A DNA stretch of 64,000 nt from Bradyrhizobium sp. CCBAU 51765 (GCF_015291725.1 NZ_CP030038.1:3089001-3153000); one strand, 5' to 3'. Shown: positions 54,087 through 63,848, counted from the stretch's first letter. Numbers and translations are program-made. Notes: generated by a model from the letters alone, not told the origin.

Positions 54087-54476
54087 ATGGCTTCGAACGT
54101 CGTCGCGCGCCGTTGCGCGATGTTTTTCTTTGCGCTGTCCGTCTGTGTCACCGGTGCCCGCTACATCACCGAAGCCCATGCCGCCGGCGCCTTTGCAGTC
54201 GGCAAATGCGGCGCTTATGGCCAGGCCTATGACTATGGCCACGAGCACGAGGCCCGCGCCGCGGCGCAGAAGCAGTGCAACGGCGATTGCACCACGGTGA
54301 CGATGAAGCGCGCCTGTGCCGCGATGTCGGTCGATATGACAAATCCCTGCGGCGCCTATGGCTATGCCGTCAAGCCGAAGATCTCGGCCTCGCTCAATGC
54401 CGCCACGCGCGAATGCTACAAGTACGGTGGCAAGGAATGCGTGATCCGCGCCTGGGCCTGCGACGCCAAGGGTTGA
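54087..54476 (+). CDS. DUF4189 domain secreted protein
   Basis: 129 residues. A signal peptide (about 1-32, ending EAHAA) precedes a DUF4189 domain with the pattern GKCGAYGQAYDYGHEHEAR, QKQCNGDCTTV and ECYKYGGKECVIRAWACD. Cysteine pairs suggest disulfides. The function is not known; the protein is probably periplasmic. Confidence 0.8.
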   Translation: MASNVVARRCAMFFFALSVCVTGARYITEAHAAGAFAVGKCGAYGQAYDYGHEHEARAAAQKQCNGDCTTVTMKRACAAMSVDMTNPCGAYGYAVKPKISASLNAATRECYKYGGKECVIRAWACDAKG

Positions 54477-54487
54477 TTTCTTGTATA

Positions 54488-54563
54488 GTCATTCCGGGGC
54501 GCGCGGAAGCGCGAACCCGGGGTCTCGAGATTCCGGGTTCGGTCCTTAGACCGCCGGAATGAC
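54488..54563. repeat. Dispersed palindromic repeat, family A, copy 4
   Basis: Starts GTCATTCCGGGGCGCG and ends CCGCCGGAATGAC, with central CTCGAGATTCCGGG. It begins 12 bases past the DUF4189 gene stop. Confidence 0.85.
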
Positions 54564-54577
54564 AATCGAGGGAATAC

Positions 54578-54988
54578 ATGCAGTTCGACACCAAGATCGC
54601 AGTCGTGATCCGCACCGATCTTCAGACCTGGCAGAAGCTCAACGTCGCCTCCTTCCTCACCAGCGGCATCGCCGCCGCTTTTCCCGAATGCATCGGCGAA
54701 GCCTACGAAGACGCCTCAAGCACGAAATATCATGCGCTGATCGGTCAGCCGATCCTGATCTATGGTGCCGACGGTCCGGCGTTGTCGCGTGCGCTGGACC
54801 GCGCGCTCACTCGGAACGTCACGCCGGCTGTCTATACCGAGGACATGTTCAAGACCACGCACGATGCCGCCAACCGCGAGGCGGTGAGGGCGGTCGCGCG
54901 CACCGAGCTCAATCTCGTCGGCATCGCCATGCGCGCCGAGCGCAAGGTGATCGACAAGATCGTCGACGGCCTGAAGTTCCATAGCTGA
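54578..54988 (+). CDS. DUF2000 domain protein
   Basis: 136 residues, matching DUF2000: an N-terminal KIAVVIRTDLQTWQKLNVAS, then GIAAAFPECIGEAYEDASST and KYHALIGQPILIYGADG. The family is related in fold to peptidyl-tRNA hydrolase 2, but no activity is established. It is cytoplasmic, with no signal peptide. Confidence 0.8.
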   Translation: MQFDTKIAVVIRTDLQTWQKLNVASFLTSGIAAAFPECIGEAYEDASSTKYHALIGQPILIYGADGPALSRALDRALTRNVTPAVYTEDMFKTTHDAANREAVRAVARTELNLVGIAMRAERKVIDKIVDGLKFHS

Positions 54989-55124
54989 TGTCCGCCTGCG
55001 AAGTCCTGTCACCGCGCTGTCATGACGGCGGCACGTTGCGCAACGATTGGGCGGTTTGACCCGGATCAAGTGCCGGCCGCGCGCGGCCGCTACTCTGCCA
55101 TTCGCAATGCGAAGGAGCAGAGAT

Positions 55125-56150
55125 ATGCCGACCATGAAAGCCGCAATCGTCAAGCAATTCGGCAAGCCGCTGGTGATCGAGGACGTGCCGGTGCCGCAGC
55201 CTGGTCCCGGCGAGGTCCTGGTCAAGGTCAAGGCCTGTGGCGTCTGCCATACCGATTTGCACGCTGCCTCCGGCGACTGGCCGGTAAAGCCGGTGCCGCC
55301 CTTCATCCCCGGCCATGAGGCCGCTGGCATCGTCGCCGCGCTCGGGCCCGGCGTGAAGAATCTCAAGGTAGGCGACGCCGTCGGCGTCGCCTGGCTGCAT
55401 GATGCCTGCATGGCTTGCGAATATTGCGAGACCGGCTGGGAGACCCTGTGCGAGCACCAGCACAATACCGGCTACAGCGTGAACGGCGGCTTCGCCGAAT
55501 ATGTCATCGCCTCGGCCGCCTTCGCCGCGAAGCTGCCGGCGACGGTGGATTTTGCTGCCATCGCGCCGATCCTGTGCGCCGGCGTCACCACCTACAAGGG
55601 ATTGAAGGAGACCGAGGCCAGGCCCGGCGAGTGGGTGGTGATCTCAGGCGTCGGCGGGCTCGGCCATGTCGCGATCCAGTACGCCAAGGCGATGGGGCTC
55701 AAGGTCGCCGCGGTCGACATTGCCGAGGACAAGCTCGTGCTTGCACGCGAGGCCGGCGCCGATCTCGCGGTCGATGCGCTCGCAGCCGGCGCTGTCGACA
55801 AGGTGCTGGCCGCGACCGGGGGCGGAGCCCATGGCGTGCTGGTGACGGCCGTCTCGACTGCCGCGTTCGCGCAGGCGCTGAAGATGGTGCGCCGCAAGGG
55901 CACCGTCAGCCTCGTCGGCCTGCCGCCGGGTGAATTCCCGACGCCGATCTTCGACGTCGTGCTCAAGCGCATCACGGTGCGCGGCTCCATCGTCGGTACG
56001 AGGCGCGACCTCGACGAAGCCATCGCGTTTGCCGCTGACGGCAAGGTGAAGGCCGAGGTGGCCAAGGTGCCGCTCGCGGAGATCAATCACGTCTTCGATC
56101 GGATGAAGGCCGGCAAGATCGAAGGCCGCATGGTGCTCGACTTCGCCTAA
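55125..56150 (+). CDS. Zinc-dependent alcohol dehydrogenase (AdhP type)
   Basis: 341 residues of the MDR family, NAD-dependent. The catalytic zinc ligands are in [11 protein letters not shown] and PGHEAAGIV; the structural zinc cysteines are in [18 protein letters not shown]. The Rossmann motif is [17 protein letters not shown] lies 7 bases before ATG 55125. It resembles propanol-preferring AdhP. The GH4 gene begins 19 bases after its stop and may share its transcript. Confidence 0.92.
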   Translation: MPTMKAAIVKQFGKPLVIEDVPVPQPGPGEVLVKVKACGVCHTDLHAASGDWPVKPVPPFIPGHEAAGIVAALGPGVKNLKVGDAVGVAWLHDACMACEYCETGWETLCEHQHNTGYSVNGGFAEYVIASAAFAAKLPATVDFAAIAPILCAGVTTYKGLKETEARPGEWVVISGVGGLGHVAIQYAKAMGLKVAAVDIAEDKLVLAREAGADLAVDALAAGAVDKVLAATGGGAHGVLVTAVSTAAFAQALKMVRRKGTVSLVGLPPGEFPTPIFDVVLKRITVRGSIVGTRRDLDEAIAFAADGKVKAEVAKVPLAEINHVFDRMKAGKIEGRMVLDFA

Positions 56151-56169
56151 CCTCTGCCGGGAGCAGGGC

Positions 56170-57450
56170 ATGGCCCGGACAACGAAGATCGTCTTCCTCG
56201 GCGCCAGCAGCGCATCCTTTGGGATGAGCATGTTCCGGGACCTGTTCTCGACCCGCGATCTGGCCGGTTCAACACTGGTCCTGGTCGGGCGAAGCGTCGA
56301 CCGGCTCGGCCGATCGACGCGGCTCGCGAAACTGCTCAACGAGAGATCCGGCGCCGGCTATGCCATCGAGGCCACGACGGATTGGCGCGCGGCGCTCGAC
56401 GGCGCCGAGTTCGTCGTGCATTCCACCGCGATCGATCGCAATCGGCTGTGGCGGCTCGATTTCGAGATTCCGCGCAAATTTGGCATCCATCATACGCTGG
56501 GTGAGAACGGTGGGCCCGGCGGTTTGTTCTTTACGTTGCGCACCTTGCCGGTGGTCTTCGACTTCGTGCGCGAGATCGAGATCCGCTGCCCGCGTGCGAC
56601 CTTCCTCAACTTCTCCAATCCGGAAAGCCGCATCATCCTGGCGCTCGGGCGGTACAGCAGGATTCGCAGTGTCGGCCTCTGCCACGGAATATTCCTTGCC
56701 CGTGGCGATGTCGCCCGAATTTTGGGGATGCCGGAAAGCCGGGTGGATGTGTGGGGTGCAGGCCTCAATCATTTCCAATGCCTGACCGAAATTCGGGATC
56801 GCGAGACGGGCGAGGACCTCTATCCGCTGTTGCGGGAGAAGGAGCGGGATTTCGATCCAACCTTCTCGCCCCTGACGCGGAAGTTGCTGCATGCGTTCGG
56901 CTACTGGCTCGGCTGCGGCGACAGTCATGTTGGTGAGTATCTCTCGTTCGGCTGGGAGGCCGGCGAGGGTGGCTACAATTACGACTGGGACGAGAGCGAA
57001 CGCGCGAAACTGGCGCGGCTGATCGATGATGTGCTCGCTGGTCGTGCCGATGTGCCGGACTGGTGGTCGGCGCCGTCGGGGGAGCGCGCGATCAGCATCA
57101 TCGCCGCCATCGTTCATAACCGGAAGCAACTTATCGAATCCGCCGTCGTCCACAATCGACAGGTGATCCCGAACCTGCCGGCCGATGCCGCGGTCGAGGT
57201 GCCGGTGGTGGCAGATGCCGCGGGCATCCACCCTGTCTCGCTCGGGCCGCTGCCCGACGGCGTGGCCAAGCTGATGACGACCCAGGTTCAGGTTCAGCAG
57301 ATGGCGGTGGAGGCGGCGATGCATGCCTCGAAGGAAATGGCGCTGCAAGCGCTGCTGCTCGATCCCGTCATCCATTCCGAGCAGGCCGCGCGCGGCCTGC
57401 TCGAGGAGTTGTGGGAGATCAACCGACCCTACATCCGGCCATGCATCTGA
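56170..57450 (+). CDS. Glycoside hydrolase family 4 protein
   Basis: 426 residues. GH4 enzymes use NAD and a divalent metal in an oxidation-elimination mechanism. The NAD-binding start [13 protein letters not shown], the region with NFSNPESRI, the metal-site CHGIF and the GLNHFQCL segment are characteristic. Substrates in the family include alpha-glucosides, alpha-galactosides and galacturonides; I cannot choose among them because no sugar transporter is adjacent. Alphaproteobacterial members are often alpha-galacturonidase-like. Confidence 0.85.
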   Translation: MARTTKIVFLGASSASFGMSMFRDLFSTRDLAGSTLVLVGRSVDRLGRSTRLAKLLNERSGAGYAIEATTDWRAALDGAEFVVHSTAIDRNRLWRLDFEIPRKFGIHHTLGENGGPGGLFFTLRTLPVVFDFVREIEIRCPRATFLNFSNPESRIILALGRYSRIRSVGLCHGIFLARGDVARILGMPESRVDVWGAGLNHFQCLTEIRDRETGEDLYPLLREKERDFDPTFSPLTRKLLHAFGYWLGCGDSHVGEYLSFGWEAGEGGYNYDWDESERAKLARLIDDVLAGRADVPDWWSAPSGERAISIIAAIVHNRKQLIESAVVHNRQVIPNLPADAAVEVPVVADAAGIHPVSLGPLPDGVAKLMTTQVQVQQMAVEAAMHASKEMALQALLLDPVIHSEQAARGLLEELWEINRPYIRPCI

Positions 57451-57479
57451 GCGGCCGACCACCCCCAGCGCGCCGTAGC

Positions 57480-57893
57480 CTACGCCGGTGGCATGCCTGC
57501 AAATTTCGCCAGGTCGGGGTCAAGACGATCCCAGCCGTGACCGCGCGCGGCGAAAGTGACTGCCTGCGGCCTGTAGCGGGCGGGCTCGTCGAGGCTCGCC
57601 GCCCGGATCGTGAAGACGTCGGGCTGTGCTGCGAACGTCATGTAAACAGGAACGCCGCATTGCGCGCAGAAGCCGCGCGTCTTCACGTTGCCGCTGTCGG
57701 CGACCATGTCCCAATGCTTCGCTTCGCCGCTCAGCGTGACGCCGGCGCGCGCGAACGTCGCGTAAGAGCCGTGGCCGCTGCCGCTTTCCCGCTGGCAGTC
57801 CCGGCACTGACAGTGATTGCTGAACAGCGGCTCGCCGGAAATCGAATAGCGGATCGCGCCGCAGGCGCAGCCGCCGGTATAGGGCTTGTCCAT
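57480..57893 (-). CDS. GFA family protein (glutathione-dependent formaldehyde-activating-like)
   Basis: 137 residues with zinc-binding cysteines: GGCACGAIRY, CQCRDCQRESGSG and GFCAQCGVPVY. The fold is that of Gfa, but only some members act on formaldehyde. ATG 57893 has GGAG 9 bases upstream. It is last of an ArsR-SRPBCC-GFA operon, 15 bases after the SRPBCC gene. Confidence 0.87.
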   Translation of the reverse strand: MDKPYTGGCACGAIRYSISGEPLFSNHCQCRDCQRESGSGHGSYATFARAGVTLSGEAKHWDMVADSGNVKTRGFCAQCGVPVYMTFAAQPDVFTIRAASLDEPARYRPQAVTFAARGHGWDRLDPDLAKFAGMPPA

Positions 57894-57908
57894 CGCGATA
57901 TCTCCCAC

Positions 57909-58370
57909 TCACTCTTCGCCGCTGATCTCGTCGAGCTTGCGCACAACCTTCTTCCAGCCGCCGCTCATCACCGTGTAGGCCGACTCGTTCCTCGGCAGGA
58001 CGAAGCCCGCATGGACCAGGCGGATCCGCGTGCCGGCTTCGACCGGCGTGAGCGACCACGTCACGACGGTGTCGAGCGGTGCGCCATAGCCGGTGTTGCG
58101 CTCATCGCCGCCCTTCCAGGCGTAGACGAGGCGGCGGTTTGGTACGACCTCCAGAACCCGGCAATGGATCACGCCGTCCCAGTTGCCGCCCGGCGTGGTC
58201 TGGAACGTGAAGCTGTTGCCTTCGACGGCCTCGAAGCCGGTCGGCTGCATCAGCCAGCGCGCGATCAACTGCGCGCTGGTCAGCGCCTTCCAGATCGTCT
58301 CGGGCGTGTGAGGGAAGACCTCGTCGATGACGATGTCCCTCGTTTCGGCTTTCAACGCGGCAGCACTCAC
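57909..58370 (-). CDS. SRPBCC (AHSA1-like) protein
   Basis: 153 residues of the START-like SRPBCC fold: VFPHTPETIWKALTSAQLIA, then LVYAWKGGDE and TRIRLVHAGFV near the C-terminus. Such proteins pair with ArsR regulators in many alphaproteobacteria; ligand unknown. Its ATG overlaps the ArsR stop (ATGA). Confidence 0.87.
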   Translation of the reverse strand: MSAAALKAETRDIVIDEVFPHTPETIWKALTSAQLIARWLMQPTGFEAVEGNSFTFQTTPGGNWDGVIHCRVLEVVPNRRLVYAWKGGDERNTGYGAPLDTVVTWSLTPVEAGTRIRLVHAGFVLPRNESAYTVMSGGWKKVVRKLDEISGEE

Positions 58371-58702
58371 GGATCGATCTCCTTCAAGAGGTCACGCAGG
58401 TTCTGGAAACGCTCGCGCCAGAAGACGCCGTAATGATCCATCCAGGTCACCAGGGGTTCGAGGCCTTGCGGCGCGGCGCGGTAATAGACGTTGCGGCCCT
58501 CCGCGCGCTCGGCGACGAGACCGGCCTGCTTGAGAGACTTCAGGTGTTGCGAGATCGCGCCCTGAGTGACGCCGCTGCCACGCGTCAACACGGCGACGCT
58601 GATCTCCGTGCTCTCGAACACGCGCTCGAACACGGCGCGCCGCGTCGGGTCGGCGAGGGCGCGCATCACGGTGGTGACGGGGTTTGGGGCAGCTTCGAGC
58701 AT
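58367..58702 (-). CDS. ArsR family transcriptional repressor
   Basis: 111 residues with a winged helix: ALADPTRRAVFERVF, then SGVTQGAISQHLKSLKQAGL and ERAEGRNVYYRA. No metal-binding CxC motif is seen, so it is probably not a metal sensor. It should repress its own operon through the TTAG/CTAA palindromes just upstream. Confidence 0.9.
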   Translation of the reverse strand: MLEAAPNPVTTVMRALADPTRRAVFERVFESTEISVAVLTRGSGVTQGAISQHLKSLKQAGLVAERAEGRNVYYRAAPQGLEPLVTWMDHYGVFWRERFQNLRDLLKEIDP

Positions 58703-58710
58703 GCCGATCG

Positions 58711-58744
58711 ATTAGCATTCGCTAATTCATTAGTCAACACTAAT
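58711..58744. promoter_or_regulatory. Two tandem palindromes, probable ArsR operator
   Basis: ATTAGC (58711-58716) and GCTAAT (58721-58726) flank ATTC. ATTAG (58729-58733) and CTAAT (58740-58744) flank TCAACA. Their centres are 18 bases apart. The first begins 9 bases from the ArsR start codon. Confidence 0.65.
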
Positions 58745-58781
58745 CTAACCTCAAAGGCGCTTGCCTACGATGGACTTGACT

Positions 58782-58801
58782 ATGACTGACCAGTCAGTCA
58801 T
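58782..58801. promoter_or_regulatory. TetR operator, perfect inverted repeat
   Basis: Nine-base arms ATGACTGAC and GTCAGTCAT around CA. It ends 9 bases before the TetR start codon and faces the ArsR operators on the other side of the gap. Confidence 0.75.
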
Positions 58802-58810
58802 AAAGTTCGA

Positions 58811-59506
58811 ATGACCAGGAAGCCGATCAATGCCGCCTTGCCGCCAGCAACTCGCGCCAGCGCCAAGGGCCCTGAGCCCGCTCGCAGCGACGAGGCGCCT
58901 GCCACAAACCGCGCTACGCGCGCGGCGGAGCGGCGTGCGGCGATCGTGGAAGCGGCGATGGAGGAATTCATCGCGCGCGGGTTTGCGGCGACGCGGCTCG
59001 ACGACATCGCCAAGCGGGCGGGCGTCGCCAAGGGCACGATCTACCTGCACTTCAAGGACAAGGAATCGATGTTCGAGGAGCTGGTGCGCATCGTCATCGT
59101 TCCCGTGGTCGCACGGCTGACCACGCTGCCGCCGCCGGCGGGCTCGGTGCGCGACCTGATCGAGGCTTTCGCGAGCAACTTCCTGAACGAGGTGATCGGC
59201 ACGAGGCGCGGCGATCTGGTGCGCCTGATCGTGGCGGAGGGCCCGCGCTTTCCGTCGGTCGCCGATTTCTATTACCGCGAGGTGGTCTCGCGCGGGATCA
59301 CCGCCATGCGCGCGCTGATCGAGCTCGGCATCGCCCGCGGCGAGATCCGGCAGAAGGACCTCGCGCGCTATCCGCAGATCCTGGTCGCGCCCGCGATGAT
59401 CGCGGTGATCTGGCAGAGCCTGTTTGCGCGGCACGCGCCGCTGGACGCACAGGAGATGCTGCGCGTCCATCTCGATTTGATTTTTGGCGAACGGAGCACG
59501 ACATGA
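58811..59506 (+). CDS. TetR/AcrR family regulator of an ABC export operon
   Basis: 231 residues. The helix-turn-helix has RLDDIAKRAGVAKGTIYLHF at about residues 60-80. The C-terminal domain with RRGDLVRLIVAEGPRFPSVA resembles the CecR/YbiH type, which controls ybhGFSR-like exporters. The ATG lies just after a perfect palindrome. It starts an operon with the adaptor, ATPase and permease genes; the stop overlaps the adaptor start (ATGA). Confidence 0.9.
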   Translation: MTRKPINAALPPATRASAKGPEPARSDEAPATNRATRAAERRAAIVEAAMEEFIARGFAATRLDDIAKRAGVAKGTIYLHFKDKESMFEELVRIVIVPVVARLTTLPPPAGSVRDLIEAFASNFLNEVIGTRRGDLVRLIVAEGPRFPSVADFYYREVVSRGITAMRALIELGIARGEIRQKDLARYPQILVAPAMIAVIWQSLFARHAPLDAQEMLRVHLDLIFGERSTT

Positions 59507-60291
59507 CGTCGTCGCAAGCAATTTCCGTATTGGCATTGGTAGCTGTGCTTGCAACCGGGCTTGCCGGGTGCAACGAGAGGCGTGATCCCGGCTTCCAGGG
59601 CTGGGTCGAGGCCGACATGATCTTCGTCAGCCCGGACGAAGCGGGGCGGGTCACCAAGCTCAACGTCCGCGAAGGCGACGAGGTCAAGGTCGGTGACGCC
59701 CTTTATTCCGTCGACGACGATCTCCAGCGCGCCGATCTCAATCAGAACAAGGCGACACTGGCGAACGCGCAGCAGACCTATGACCGGGCGGCCTCGCTGA
59801 GCAAGACCGGCTCGGGCACGCAGGCCAATCTCGATGCCGCCGTGTCGGCCTTGCGCGTCGCGGAAGCGCGGGTGGCGACGTCGGAGACGCGGATGGCGCG
59901 GCGCAAGGGCTTTGCGCCCGTCGCCGGCACCATCCAGCAGATCTATTTCCGCGAGGGCGAGATGGTGGCGGCGCAGCGTCCGGTGCTGTCGATCATGCCG
60001 CCCGGAAACATGAAGCTGCGCTTCTTCGTGCCGGAAGCCGAATTGCCCAAGCTCGCGATCGGCGACACGGTGCGCGTCTCCTGCGACAATTGCGCGGCCG
60101 ACCTCACCGCAAAGATCTACTTCATCGCAACCTCGGCCGAATACACTCCGCCTGTCATCTACAGCCTCGATGAGCGCAACAAGCTCGTCTATCTGATCCA
60201 GGCGCGGCCCTCTCGTCCCGATGCCTTGCGAGTGGGGCAGCCGATCGACGTCTATCTCAATCCGAAGACACCCGTGGCGGACAAGCGATGA
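59503..60291 (+). CDS. HlyD/YbhG-like membrane fusion protein, lipoprotein
   Basis: 262 residues. A lipobox LAGC ends the signal peptide at about residue 22. The biotinyl-lipoyl part is VTKLNVREGDEVKVGDALYS, followed by a coiled-coil hairpin and RKGFAPVAGTIQQIYFREGE. It links the inner-membrane exporter to the periplasm. Its stop overlaps the ATPase start (ATGA). Confidence 0.9.
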   Translation: MTSSQAISVLALVAVLATGLAGCNERRDPGFQGWVEADMIFVSPDEAGRVTKLNVREGDEVKVGDALYSVDDDLQRADLNQNKATLANAQQTYDRAASLSKTGSGTQANLDAAVSALRVAEARVATSETRMARRKGFAPVAGTIQQIYFREGEMVAAQRPVLSIMPPGNMKLRFFVPEAELPKLAIGDTVRVSCDNCAADLTAKIYFIATSAEYTPPVIYSLDERNKLVYLIQARPSRPDALRVGQPIDVYLNPKTPVADKR

Positions 60292-61220
60292 GCGGCGGCA
60301 ACGGCATCGCGATCGACGTCAAGGGTCTGACCAAGTCGTTCGGCGGCCGCGAGGTCGTGCACGATCTGTCGATGCAGGTGAAGCGCGGCTCGATCTACGG
60401 TTTCCTCGGACCCAACGGCTCGGGCAAGACCACGACCATCCGCATCCTCTGCGGGCTGCTCACGCCCGATAGCGGCGAGGGCACCTGCCTCGGTTACGAC
60501 ATCCGTCGCGATGCCGAGAAGATCAAGCGCCAGGTCGGCTACATGACCCAGCGCTTCAGCCTGTACCAGGACCTGTCGGTGCGCGAGAACCTCGAATTCG
60601 TCGCGCGGCTCTATGGCGTCACTGACGCGCGCGGTGCCGCGCGTGACATGATCAGGCGGCTCGGGCTCTCGGGGCGCGAGGAGCAGCTTGCGGGCGAGCT
60701 CTCCGGCGGCTGGAAACAGCGGCTGGCGCTGGGGGCCTGCACGCTGCCCAATCCGCAATTACTGCTGCTCGACGAGCCCACCGCCGGCGTCGACCCCAAG
60801 GCGCGGCGCGATTTCTGGAACGAGATCCACGCACTCGCAGCCGAAGGCCTCACGGTGCTGGTCTCGACCCATTACATGGACGAGGCCGAGCGCTGCCACG
60901 AGATCGCCTACATCGCCTACGGCTATCTGCTGGCGCACGGCACGGTGGAGGAGGTGATCGCGAAATCCGCGCTGACGACCTACACCGTCACGGGCGAAGG
61001 CCTGAACGAGCTCGGCACCGCGCTCTCGGGCAAGCCCGGGATCGATATGGTGGCGCCGTTCGGCACCTCGCTGCATGTTTCCGGCCGCGACGTCCCGGCG
61101 CTCGAAGCCAGCATCGCGCCCTGGCGCGAGAAGGGCGGACTGCACTGGCAGAAGTCGCAACCATCGCTCGAAGACGTGTTCATCGAGCTGATGGGGCGCT
61201 CCAAGGACAATTTCCAATGA
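60288..61220 (+). CDS. ABC transporter ATP-binding protein
   Basis: 310 residues. Walker A is FLGPNGSGKTTTIRIL, the signature is LSGGWKQRLALGA, Walker B is LLLLDEPTAGVDP, and the H-loop is VLVSTHYMDEAERCHEIAYI. One ATPase domain is present, whereas E. coli YbhF has two. It powers the permease that overlaps its stop (ATGA). Confidence 0.92.
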   Translation: MSGGNGIAIDVKGLTKSFGGREVVHDLSMQVKRGSIYGFLGPNGSGKTTTIRILCGLLTPDSGEGTCLGYDIRRDAEKIKRQVGYMTQRFSLYQDLSVRENLEFVARLYGVTDARGAARDMIRRLGLSGREEQLAGELSGGWKQRLALGACTLPNPQLLLLDEPTAGVDPKARRDFWNEIHALAAEGLTVLVSTHYMDEAERCHEIAYIAYGYLLAHGTVEEVIAKSALTTYTVTGEGLNELGTALSGKPGIDMVAPFGTSLHVSGRDVPALEASIAPWREKGGLHWQKSQPSLEDVFIELMGRSKDNFQ

Positions 61221-62380
61221 GCGCCGTCGACCATGCCTCGCCACGACGCGAAATCCGCGAGCGCTTCGGCTTTCTGCGGCGCTCCTATGCGATGCTGGTC
61301 AAGGAGTTCATCCAGCTCAAGCGCGATCGCGTCTCGTTCGCGATGATCGTGATGTTGCCCGTGATGCAGTTGATGCTGTTCGGCTATGCCATCAACACCA
61401 CGCCGCGCCATCTGCCGAGCGCCGTGCTGCTCCAGGAGGACTCCGATCTCGCCCGCTCGATCCTGAAGGCCCTGGAGAATACCGCCTATTTCCGCTTCCT
61501 CTATGAAGTGCACGACGTCGACGACTTCGACAACCTGCTGAAATCCGGCAAGGTGCTGTTCGGTGTCGAGATCCCGCGCGGCTTCGAGCGTGCGGTGCGG
61601 CGCGGCGACAGGCCGGCGCTGCTGGTCGCCGCCGACGCCACCGATCCGGTCGCGGCGAGCGCGGCGCTCGGCTCGCTCGGCATGGTCGTGCAGACCGCGC
61701 TCAAGCACGATCTCTACATCGGCGATCCCCCCGAGATGCCGTTCGAGATCCGCGCGCACGCGCGCTACAATCCGGCCGCAGTCTCCAGCCTCAACATCGT
61801 GCCGGGGCTGGTCGGCACCATCCTGACCATGACCATGCTGATCTTCACCGCGCTGTCGGTCACGCGCGAGGTCGAGCGCGGCACCATGGAGAGCCTGTTG
61901 TCGATGCCGATCAAGCCGGTCGAGGTGATGCTCGGCAAGATCATCCCTTACGTGCTGGTCGGCTTCGTCCAAGCCTTCCTCATCATCAGCATCGGCGTCG
62001 GCCTGTTCGGCGTGCCCGTGCTCGGCAACCTCGTCCTGCTGGCGCTGCTCTCGACGCTGTTCATCACCACCAACCTGTCGATCGGCTACACGATATCGAC
62101 ATTGGTGCAGAACCAGCTCCAGGCGATGCAAATGTCCATGATGTTCTTCCTGCCCAGCATCCTGCTCTCCGGTTTCATGTTCCCGTTCGCGGGCATGCCG
62201 GCGTGGGCGCAATATCTCGGCGAGGGTCTGCCGCTGACCCATTATCTGCGCATCGTCCGCGCCATCATGCTGAAGGGCGCGACCATGCAGAACCTGCACT
62301 TCGACACGCTGGCGCTGGCGGCCCTGATGCTGCTCGCCATGACCATCGCCGTGACGCGCTTCCGTCGCACGCTGGATTGA
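61217..62380 (+). CDS. ABC-2 type transporter permease
   Basis: 387 residues. One N-terminal helix is followed by a large periplasmic domain and five C-terminal helices, as in YbhS/YbhR. LIFTALSVTREVERGTMESL and PSILLSGFMFPFAGMPAWAQ are permease landmarks. A single permease gene means a homodimer is likely. It is the last gene of the TetR operon; a palindromic repeat follows. Confidence 0.92.
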   Translation: MSAVDHASPRREIRERFGFLRRSYAMLVKEFIQLKRDRVSFAMIVMLPVMQLMLFGYAINTTPRHLPSAVLLQEDSDLARSILKALENTAYFRFLYEVHDVDDFDNLLKSGKVLFGVEIPRGFERAVRRGDRPALLVAADATDPVAASAALGSLGMVVQTALKHDLYIGDPPEMPFEIRAHARYNPAAVSSLNIVPGLVGTILTMTMLIFTALSVTREVERGTMESLLSMPIKPVEVMLGKIIPYVLVGFVQAFLIISIGVGLFGVPVLGNLVLLALLSTLFITTNLSIGYTISTLVQNQLQAMQMSMMFFLPSILLSGFMFPFAGMPAWAQYLGEGLPLTHYLRIVRAIMLKGATMQNLHFDTLALAALMLLAMTIAVTRFRRTLD

Positions 62381-62398
62381 GGCAAACTGCCCTGTGAC

Positions 62399-62475
62399 GT
62401 CATTCCGGGATGCGCCAGCATCGAACCCGGAATCTCGAGATTCCGGGTTCGCGGTTGCGCCGCGCCCGGAATGAC
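62399..62475. repeat. Dispersed palindromic repeat, family A, copy 5
   Basis: Starts GTCATTCCGGGATGCG and ends CGCGCCCGGAATGAC, centred on CGGAATCTCGAGATTCCGGG. It follows the exporter operon and may end its transcript. Confidence 0.85.
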
Positions 62476-62486
62476 AAGGGGGTGGA

Positions 62487-63794
62487 ATGGTCAGGTTTGC
62501 CAGCAGGAAGACACGGCAGCATGCCGTCCTCTCAAACGATTTCGAGCGCGAGCTGACGCGGGAAGTGCTGCGCACCGAGCTGTTGCGGGTGCGGGCGCTG
62601 ATCCTGACGGGGTGCGTCATGATGCTGTTCCTCACCGCGATCTATTTGCTCGATCCCGCTGTCGTCGACCGGGTCTGGCGCGGGACGGAAGGGATCATTC
62701 AAGTCTACGGCCTTCTCTTCGGCTTCATCCTGTTCGAGGTCTGGGTCCACACCCAGATCAGGAAGAATCTCCGTCTCGATCGCGACCTGCCGGTGATCAG
62801 GCGCTATATCGGCGCGCTGATCGAGACCTCGGTGCCGACCGTCATCCTCATCCTGCAAATCCGGTCCATGGGCGCGAGCCAGGCTCTCGGTTTCGCAGTA
62901 CCGCTCATGTATTTCATCTTCATCATCCTCTCGACTCTGCGGCTCGATTTCTGGCTTTCCACATTCACGGGTCTGGTGGCTGCCGCCGGGCTTCTGACGG
63001 CCGCGCTGCACTACAACCTGACGAGCGAGACCGGCGAGCCCCTGATCTACTTCCACGCCGTGCGCAGCGTGGTCATCCTGATCTGCGGCGTGCTGGCGGG
63101 TGCCGTCGGAGCGCAACTGCGACGGCAATTCGCCGCGAGTATTACGGCAGCGACCGCGCGCGACCGCGTGACGAACCTGTTCGGGCAGCACGTCTCCCCC
63201 CAGGTGGTGGAGCGGCTGATGGCCGCCGGAGCCAGCGCGGGCGGCGATCTCCGCCGTGTCGCGGTGATGTTCGTCGATTTCCGCGGCTTCACCGCCGGCG
63301 CGCAGTCGCGCACCCCGCAGGAGGTGGTCGATCGGCTCGACGGCGCCTTTGCCGTGCTGGTCGACATCCTCGACCGCCACGGTGGCATCGTGAACAAGTT
63401 TCTGGGCGATGGCTTTCTGGCGTTGTTCGGCGCGCCGCTGGAGGCTTCCGACGCCGCGCACCGCGCGGTCGCCGCCGGCCGCGAGATGCTGACCGCGATG
63501 GACCGCATCAACGCGCAGACGAGCTGGCCGCTTCGCATCGGCATCGGCATCCATTTCGGCGAAGTCGTCGCCGGCAATATCGGCTCACCCCGCCGCAAGG
63601 AGTACACGGTGATCGGCGACACCGTGAACTTTGCTTCGCGCCTGGAGGCGTTGAACAAGGAATTCGGCTCGCAGTTCCTGATCTCGGCATCTGTCCGTGA
63701 AGCGCTGGGTGACGACGGCGACGACGCCGTCGCGCTCGGCGAGGTCGAGGTGCGCGGCTATGAGCGGAAAGTGCCGGTGTTTCAGCTCGGATAA
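62487..63794 (+). CDS. Membrane class III adenylate/guanylate cyclase
   Basis: 435 residues. About five to six transmembrane helices occupy residues 38-215. The C-terminal class III cyclase domain (about 230-435) begins FGQHVSPQVVERLMAAGASA. Metal aspartates are in VAVMFVDFRGFTAG and FLGDGFLALFGAP; the substrate and transition-state residues are in EYTVIGDTVNFASRLEALNK. Activity is expected. Nearby cyclic-nucleotide features are the binding protein at 10963-11769 and the CRP-type site at 15316. AAGGGGGTGG precedes ATG 62487. Confidence 0.88.
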   Translation: MVRFASRKTRQHAVLSNDFERELTREVLRTELLRVRALILTGCVMMLFLTAIYLLDPAVVDRVWRGTEGIIQVYGLLFGFILFEVWVHTQIRKNLRLDRDLPVIRRYIGALIETSVPTVILILQIRSMGASQALGFAVPLMYFIFIILSTLRLDFWLSTFTGLVAAAGLLTAALHYNLTSETGEPLIYFHAVRSVVILICGVLAGAVGAQLRRQFAASITAATARDRVTNLFGQHVSPQVVERLMAAGASAGGDLRRVAVMFVDFRGFTAGAQSRTPQEVVDRLDGAFAVLVDILDRHGGIVNKFLGDGFLALFGAPLEASDAAHRAVAAGREMLTAMDRINAQTSWPLRIGIGIHFGEVVAGNIGSPRRKEYTVIGDTVNFASRLEALNKEFGSQFLISASVREALGDDGDDAVALGEVEVRGYERKVPVFQLG

Positions 63795-63848
63795 CCTCTC
63801 CGAGGCCTGTGAGCCAAACGGGTATCATAGTAGTGCTTGACTCGCCAA

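Noticed and set aside
53888-54151. Minus-strand 87-codon frame between two secreted-protein genes
   Set aside because: It overlaps the start of the DUF4189 gene, has no ribosome site and is Arg-rich throughout.
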